DNA of 26,188 bases from Arenibacter sp965652575 (lineage in GTDB: Bacteria; Bacteroidota; Bacteroidia; Flavobacteriales; Flavobacteriaceae), in contig CBFGWQ010000031.1 in assembly GCA_965652575.1 (NCBI GenBank), positions 1-26,188 of the forward strand. Reading direction: 5' to 3'. Below the pieces are notes generated by a model. That model worked only from the letters and a program-made list of their open reading frames with translations, had not been told where the DNA came from and ran no database searches. Shown piece by piece: positions 21,485 to 26,188 of the stretch. Both the position numbers and the translations under genes were made by a program. How positions within the stretch are numbered: position 1 is the first letter of the stretch; the number at the start of each line of letters is the position of its first letter.

Positions 21485-23275
21485 CTAATTTTTGCTTTGG
21501 TCCGCCCAATGGGCCATCATAATTATGGATCCGGCAGTACCATCCATAGTAGGTTCATTGGTAGAATAATCCCCGATATCATCATGGTACACCACAAATT
21601 TATTCTGAAAGGCTTCAAATTCGTCCGGATTGTCCATACGCAAGCCTTTTAGGGAATTAAAAATGGAAGCATAGACCGGTCCATCTACCAAACCACCTGC
21701 AACTTCCTTTTTGGTCAGCGCCCAAGTACTGGTATGCACGTCCACAGGATACTCCCCGGTTTCCGGTATTTTGGTAAACATAGAAGTTCCCCAAGGATTT
21801 CTGCCGAAAAGCCAATCCCGTTGTTCCACCAAAAATGGGTGGTAACTTTTATCCCCGGTCATTTTTTCATAGAGAATTCCCTGTGTAATTAGGCTGCTAA
21901 GCAAATTATTGGAACACCAGATAAAAGGAACACCGATATTATAGGCATTTTTGGATGCCCTTTTCAAATTATCTTCCAAACCACTTTTGTAATAAGCTGC
22001 CAAGGTATTTTTGAAATCATCGTCTACTTGATCATACAGGGCAAAATGGCCCAAATTGACAAAGGGATAATACTCATAATGCCCTACAGAATCCAAAGGC
22101 GTCCAAGATACCGTATTGGCCTTTAGGGCATACTCCTTTGCCTCTCTCAAATAGCTACTGTTACCCGTGCTTTTATAAAGTTCCGCAGCACCCCACTCCA
22201 TATCGTCCGCCCAAGTTTTCTCCGAATATCTGTAAGGGGCCCCATATGAATTTCCCTGCTGAAAACCTTCCTTCTCCCTTCCCAATTTATATAGGGATTT
22301 GGCTGCAGCCAAACAGTTTTGTGCAAAGACGGAATCCTTTACATCCCGTAACCAAATTCTTGATGCCAAGGCCAGTGCAGCGGCAGAGCGTCCCGCTAAA
22401 TTGGAAACACCGTTGGCCTCACTTTTGTATTTGTTAAGGCCTTGGGGTGTCCCGGTAGCAAAATAGGCCACCCTATAACTGTTCTTGCCCCAGCCATAAT
22501 CCGAATTGTCCCCGTCCGGCATTTTCCAACCTATATGATCACGATCGTCCGCAATTTGATGGATCAATTGATCGGATCCGGGATGTAATTTTAATATCCA
22601 GTCCAACCCCCATTTAGCCTCATCCAAAACATCGGCAATACCATTGGGCCGTGGCTGGCCCAAAGCGTTTACCCGGTCCTCAAAAACAGTGGGGTATAAT
22701 TCATAGGCCATCAACATATGGGCAGTGGCATAACTTCCGGTAATCAAGTATTTCAGCTGATCTCCCGCATCATGCCAACCTCCGGAGGCATTTACAAATG
22801 TTCCATCCGGCATAGGGCCGTAAGCAGAACGCCCATCCCTTTGATGACAAACCATATCAAAAAATGGATTGTACCCACAACGCTGTTGCCGCATAAATTC
22901 CAATAAAACCTCCGGTTTTTGCACATAAACCTCGTTTCCGATCTTAAATAGACCCGAGCGCGATTTGGATTTTTTTCCTTGTATGAAGTAGGTCCCCTTA
23001 ATGCTCACATGTGAAAAATCCAGTTCATAATAATTTTTGAACGTACCCCACCCTTCCTGTTTGGATTTTATTGGTCTTAAGGTGGCTACCACCTTGTTTT
23101 TATCATTAATCAACTGGAAGGCTTCATTTACCCTATCCTGGGAAAAAACAATAGCTTTTTTATGTTCATCCAACAAATACCCCAACTGATTGATCCTAAT
23201 AAAAGGGCCTTGGGCAGTTTCGTTGCCCATAAGGATTTGTCCAAGGGCCAAAAACAAAAAGATTGATCGTTTCAT
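21485..23275 (-). CDS. Glycoside hydrolase family 9 (endoglucanase-type), exported
   Basis: 596 residues. A signal peptide (MKRSIFLFLALGQILMG) is followed by an N-terminal Ig-like CelD_N domain (~24-112: FIRINQLGYLLDEHKKAIVF) and the GH9 catalytic (alpha/alpha)6 barrel from ~120. NASGGWHDAGDQLKYLI (162-178) holds the paired catalytic Asp residues D169 and D172; FNSLKGLRMDN and DYSTNEPTMDGTAG (569-582) carry the acid Glu E574. GH9 enzymes cut beta-1,4-glucans; members from Bacteroidota also act on mixed-linkage glucan or as exo-glucosidases. There is no T9SS tail, so it is probably periplasmic. It lies 145 bp downstream of a deacetylase-like gene on the same strand. Confidence 0.92.
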   Translation of the reverse strand: MKRSIFLFLALGQILMGNETAQGPFIRINQLGYLLDEHKKAIVFSQDRVNEAFQLINDKNKVVATLRPIKSKQEGWGTFKNYYELDFSHVSIKGTYFIQGKKSKSRSGLFKIGNEVYVQKPEVLLEFMRQQRCGYNPFFDMVCHQRDGRSAYGPMPDGTFVNASGGWHDAGDQLKYLITGSYATAHMLMAYELYPTVFEDRVNALGQPRPNGIADVLDEAKWGLDWILKLHPGSDQLIHQIADDRDHIGWKMPDGDNSDYGWGKNSYRVAYFATGTPQGLNKYKSEANGVSNLAGRSAAALALASRIWLRDVKDSVFAQNCLAAAKSLYKLGREKEGFQQGNSYGAPYRYSEKTWADDMEWGAAELYKSTGNSSYLREAKEYALKANTVSWTPLDSVGHYEYYPFVNLGHFALYDQVDDDFKNTLAAYYKSGLEDNLKRASKNAYNIGVPFIWCSNNLLSSLITQGILYEKMTGDKSYHPFLVEQRDWLFGRNPWGTSMFTKIPETGEYPVDVHTSTWALTKKEVAGGLVDGPVYASIFNSLKGLRMDNPDEFEAFQNKFVVYHDDIGDYSTNEPTMDGTAGSIIMMAHWADQSKN

Positions 23276-23325
23276 CTGTTCAAATTTATTGTTTTTTAAA
23301 GTTCAGATGGAATTCGCCATTGAAC

Positions 23326-23354
23326 ATATCGTCCCGATAATTATCGGGAGATAT
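23326..23354. repeat. Palindromic repeat (copy 1) with 18-bp perfect core
   Basis: The core TCCCGATAATTATCGGGA (23332-23349) is a perfect palindrome, extended by ATATC (23326-23330) and GATAT (23350-23354) with one bulged base. It lies between the deacetylase-like and GH9 genes. The same core, with AGCT in the centre, recurs at 26154-26171. Not followed by a T run, so a poor terminator. Confidence 0.65.
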
Positions 23355-23420
23355 CAAGATTTGTTATGGCTCATTTCATAGATAAGGGGATTATAAAGCT
23401 TAAATATAACTATATTGCCC

Positions 23421-24203
23421 TTAATTGTCCTCAAGTAAGCTTTCAATACGCTGTAATTGATAGTCCTTTTTTTTCAAATGTTCAATTAAGGGTTCCAAGT
23501 AATGATATAACTTGTCCATACGGGAAGTGTCCGTACCTATATGCATTAAGAGCAAAAAACCGTTTAAGCCCGTTTTATTTTGTTCTTCAAAATTTATGAT
23601 GCTTTGAAAAATTTCGTCGCTCGACCTATAGTTTTTCATATCAGGGGTAGTATAGTCCGCATGGGACAAAGTCCCATGGGTCATATTTACCAATTTTAAC
23701 CCCATATCTCCCGTCCATTTGGCAATGCTATCGTTATACCATTCATAGGGCGGGAGAAAATAGCGGGCGTCTTCCTTCCCAATGTTAAATTCCTCCATCT
23801 TCCCATAATTCTCCAGGAGATCTTGTGTAAATTCCTGTTTTGAAACCAAGAGGCTGTCCCTTTGCTCCCAATCACAATACAAAAGGTGCTTGTTGGAATG
23901 TGCTCCCAAATAATGGCCATCCCCGTGAAGCTTTTTTATAGTTCTGGTAAATTTTGGATTACTATAAAAGTTTCCCGTTAAAAAGAAGGAAGCCAGCACC
24001 TGTTCCTTTTTAAGGATTTTTCGTATGTGTTTGGCCCCATCCCCAAATTGATCGCCCGTAAATATTAGGGATAAGGCCGCACGTGTGCTGTCCCCCCTCA
24101 CCAATGCCCCCCTTAAATAAGAAATATTTTCCGATGGCAGCTCTTGACCATTGCCAACCAGAGTGCTCCCGATTAAAAATAAAAAATATAAACTTATTCT
24201 CAT
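23421..24203 (-). CDS. Polysaccharide deacetylase (NodB-like) family protein, exported
   Basis: 260 residues with a signal peptide (MRISLYFLFLIGSTLVGNGQ). The NodB-like fold starts at ~44: ALSLIFTGDQFGDGAKHI (43-60), where D51 replaces the usual TFDD pair's metal Asp; ASFFLTGNFYSNPKF; GHYLGAHSNKHLLYCD (96-111) with metal ligands H102 and H106 in the HSxxH motif; and ARYFLPPYEWYND, the PPY motif. FLLLMHIGTD carries the final His. Family members remove N- or O-acetyl groups from sugars. Motif 1 is unorthodox (FTGD rather than TFDD), a variant I believe is common in Bacteroidota, so activity is likely but not certain. It is 18 bp downstream of the ABC exporter gene. Confidence 0.85.
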   Translation of the reverse strand: MRISLYFLFLIGSTLVGNGQELPSENISYLRGALVRGDSTRAALSLIFTGDQFGDGAKHIRKILKKEQVLASFFLTGNFYSNPKFTRTIKKLHGDGHYLGAHSNKHLLYCDWEQRDSLLVSKQEFTQDLLENYGKMEEFNIGKEDARYFLPPYEWYNDSIAKWTGDMGLKLVNMTHGTLSHADYTTPDMKNYRSSDEIFQSIINFEEQNKTGLNGFLLLMHIGTDTSRMDKLYHYLEPLIEHLKKKDYQLQRIESLLEDN

Positions 24204-24221
24204 TACCTGGAATGTTAACTA

Positions 24222-25958
24222 CTAAATCCTGGCCTGATAGGTAAATAGATTATAGTATCGTCCTTCTTTTGCTATTAGCTCGTTATGCGTACCTTTTTCT
24301 GCGATGCGACCATTTTCAATTACAAGAATCTGATCGGCTTTTCTTATAGTACTCAGTCTATGGGCAATGACAAAAGTAGTCCTTCCTGCGGTCAAAGTGG
24401 CCAAACTTTTTTGAATCAGGGCTTCACTTTCCGTATCCAGATTGGAGGTGGCCTCATCCAAAATCAATATTTTTGGATTGGCCAAAACGGCCCTGGCAAT
24501 TGCAATACGTTGTCGCTGTCCACCGGAAAGTTTCACTCCGCGTTCGCCTATCAGTGTATCCAATCCATTTTCGAACCTATCGGTAAACTCATCCACATAA
24601 GCGGCCTGGACGGCTTCTATTACCTCATCCTCCGTTGCATTTGGTCTTGGGAACATTATATTTTCCCTAATAGTCCCTTCAAACAAAAACTCATCCTGCA
24701 AAACAACCCCAAGATATTGACGATAACTACTGAGATCCACCTTGGAAATATCCTGACCATCCAAGGTAATGGTTCCCGACAAAGGGTTAAGAAAAGTTGC
24801 CGCCAAACCGGCTATGGTAGATTTCCCTGACCCCGAGCTACCCACTAATGCTACCACATTGCCCGATTTCACTTCAAAACTAACATTGTGCAATACCTCC
24901 TTATCCTCTTCATAGGCGAAAGAAACATCCTTAAAAACAATATCCCCCTTTATTTTGTCCAAAACTATGGTTCTTTCCCCTTCATTGGCTTCCGGTACCA
25001 TATTCATTAGTTCTTCCGTACGATCAAGACCGGCAAGCGCCTCTGTAAGTTGGCTCCCTATATTGCTCATTTGCACAATGGGTGCGATCATGATACCCAA
25101 AACAAAGGTAAAGGACAAAAAATCCCCCAAGCTCAAGTCTTCGTACATAATTTTATAGCCTCCTATTCCCATAATTCCGGTAGTGGCAATCCCTATTAAA
25201 AAAGTGGCAGAGCTGGTCATAAAGGCGGTTGCAGTGAGGCTCTTTTTTACGTTTTGAAACAACAGCTCCACCCCGTTTTCAAAAACTTTGGTCTCCTGCA
25301 CCTCGGCATTAAAGCCTTTGACAACCCTAATTCCGCCCAATGTTTCGGTGAGCCTACCGGTAACCTCGGCATTTATTTTCCCCCTATTTCTAAAGATAGG
25401 TCTTATCACCTTAAAGGCCTTTAAAGCTATAAATGCAAAAATGGCCAATGGGATAAAGGTAAAGAGGGTCATTGACGGACTGATCCATAACATGTAAGCC
25501 AGGGCTCCTATGGCTGTAATACTTCCCCCTACCAATTGGACCAATCCTGTTCCGATAAGGTTGCGGACCCCTTCCACGTCCGACATGATACGGGAGACCA
25601 AAGCCCCCGATTTTGTATTATCAAAAAAACGGATCGGGAGTGAAAGTACTTTTTTCTGCACCTGTGCCCTAAGCTCCGAGATTAAATATTGTGCCTGCAC
25701 ACTCAAAATTTTTGTCAACAAAAACGAAGTTACGGCACGCACCAAAATGGATAGTATTACCAGCCCGACCAAAATTTTGAGCATCTCCATATCCTTGTTG
25801 GGAATAACGTTGTCCATAAAATATTTTAGGGAGATAGGACCTACAAAATTGGCCGCATTGCTGATAACGATCAGGAACAGGCCTATAAAAACCAAATTTC
25901 GCCGTGGCCAAATTATAGTTTTAAAGGCGGTAAGAATACTCACTTTTTTATCGGACAT
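24222..25958 (-). CDS. ABC exporter, fused permease and ATPase (MsbA/lipid exporter-like)
   Basis: 578 residues, a half-transporter that dimerises in the inner membrane. The six-helix ABC_membrane domain covers ~20-310 (e.g. NLVFIGLFLIVISNAANFVG). The ATPase domain covers ~338-578: Walker A LVGSSGSGKST (371-381), Q-loop VVLQDEFLFEGTI (418-430), signature KLSGGQRQR (476-484), Walker B ILILDEATSNLD (497-508) and the H-loop IAHRLST. Lipid A flippase MsbA is the closest well-known type, but multidrug and peptide exporters share this layout, so the substrate is not assigned. It starts the run ABC exporter–deacetylase-like–GH9, with 18 bp to the deacetylase-like gene, suggesting co-transcription. 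Confidence 0.92.
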   Translation of the reverse strand: MSDKKVSILTAFKTIIWPRRNLVFIGLFLIVISNAANFVGPISLKYFMDNVIPNKDMEMLKILVGLVILSILVRAVTSFLLTKILSVQAQYLISELRAQVQKKVLSLPIRFFDNTKSGALVSRIMSDVEGVRNLIGTGLVQLVGGSITAIGALAYMLWISPSMTLFTFIPLAIFAFIALKAFKVIRPIFRNRGKINAEVTGRLTETLGGIRVVKGFNAEVQETKVFENGVELLFQNVKKSLTATAFMTSSATFLIGIATTGIMGIGGYKIMYEDLSLGDFLSFTFVLGIMIAPIVQMSNIGSQLTEALAGLDRTEELMNMVPEANEGERTIVLDKIKGDIVFKDVSFAYEEDKEVLHNVSFEVKSGNVVALVGSSGSGKSTIAGLAATFLNPLSGTITLDGQDISKVDLSSYRQYLGVVLQDEFLFEGTIRENIMFPRPNATEDEVIEAVQAAYVDEFTDRFENGLDTLIGERGVKLSGGQRQRIAIARAVLANPKILILDEATSNLDTESEALIQKSLATLTAGRTTFVIAHRLSTIRKADQILVIENGRIAEKGTHNELIAKEGRYYNLFTYQARI

Positions 25959-26142
25959 TTATAGTATATTTTGATCAAGGGACCTTTTAAGTTATAAATG
26001 TACTTAAAGAACTCATTTAAACTATCTCTGTCACTATATAATTACGGTAACAAACCAACTTTTGAATAACTAAACTAATATAGACTGAAATTACATATCT
26101 GTTTGGACGGCAAAAACAGGGGTTTTGGAACGGAGTAAACTA

Positions 26143-26178
26143 CCTCGGTGCAATCCCGATAGCTATCGGGACACGAGG
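26143..26178. repeat. Palindromic repeat (copy 2) with 18-bp perfect core
   Basis: The core TCCCGATAGCTATCGGGA (26154-26171) is a perfect palindrome, nested in a longer stem: CCTCGGTG (26143-26150) pairs with CACGAGG (26172-26178) with one bulged G, and CAA (26151-26153) bulges next to the core. It is the only notable structure in the AT-rich 230 bp upstream of the ABC exporter. It shares all but the two central bases of its core with 23332-23349. Confidence 0.65.
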
Positions 26179-26188
26179 CATTGGTCGG

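Noticed and set aside
21485..25958. Polysaccharide utilisation locus
   Set aside because: No SusC, SusD, sulfatase or hybrid two-component regulator is visible; a GH9, a deacetylase-like protein and an exporter alone do not meet the definition.
1..26188. CRISPR arrays, tRNA/rRNA genes, integrases and prophage genes
   Set aside because: Looked for on both strands by reading; no regularly spaced repeats, tRNA-like folds or phage/integrase proteins were found.

Overview
This window is chromosomal DNA from a Bacteroidota bacterium, very probably a marine Flavobacteriaceae. The signs are a type IX secretion type-B sorting domain, an ftsX–DUF3098–uppP–truB block typical of flavobacteria, -7 promoter elements of the TAnnTTTG type, short AT-rich spacers and polysaccharide-degrading enzymes. 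The genus cannot be settled from this sequence alone. No rRNA, tRNA, CRISPR array, prophage or classical insertion sequence was seen.

Layout. (1) 1-2391, minus: most of leuS (leucyl-tRNA synthetase, 3' end outside the window), whose reading frame is interrupted in frame by a 453-bp element encoding a DUF559 (Vsr-like) nuclease domain. (2) 2601-4478: a secreted Ig-like protein with a T9SS type-B sorting tail. (3) 4592-8039: cell envelope and tRNA genes (ftsX, DUF3098, uppP, truB, a TonB-like protein). (4) 8022-9700, minus: a thioredoxin-like protein and a YitT-family membrane protein. (5) 10198-14298: an arsenosugar-type locus (DUF2064/TIGR04282 glycosyltransferase, purine-nucleoside phosphorylase, ArsM-type methyltransferase, DUF547 protein, TIGR04283 glycosyltransferase). 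(6) 14310-16514, minus: a cell-wall amidase and a GH113-like lipoprotein. (7) 16718-18366: trmB, a LysE-type exporter and an alkyltransferase-like protein. (8) 18524-21438: an iron-sulfur module (Mrp/ApbC ATPase, NifU C-terminal protein, type-2 ferredoxin reductase, 2Fe-2S ferredoxin). (9) 21485-25958, minus: an ABC exporter, a polysaccharide deacetylase-like protein and a GH9 glycoside hydrolase, probably partly co-transcribed.

The most unusual item is the element inside leuS. It has 29-bp terminal inverted repeats (27/29 identical), an apparent 3-bp target duplication (GAC), and a length of exactly 151 codons. It keeps the PD-(D/E)XK-like residues of DUF559 and sits just before the editing-domain motif TTRPDT. 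Removing it with one GAC copy restores a normal-looking LeuS. It therefore looks like a small mobile element built to be read through in frame.

The second system of interest is the arsenosugar-type locus. There the nucleoside phosphorylase carries an Asp where the human enzyme has the base-reading Asn243, and by eye an Ile where it has the 5'-OH-binding His257. Those changes would suit cleavage of a 5'-arsenical deoxyadenosine, which gives the phosphorylase a plausible place in the pathway. The radical SAM enzyme ArsS is not in the window.
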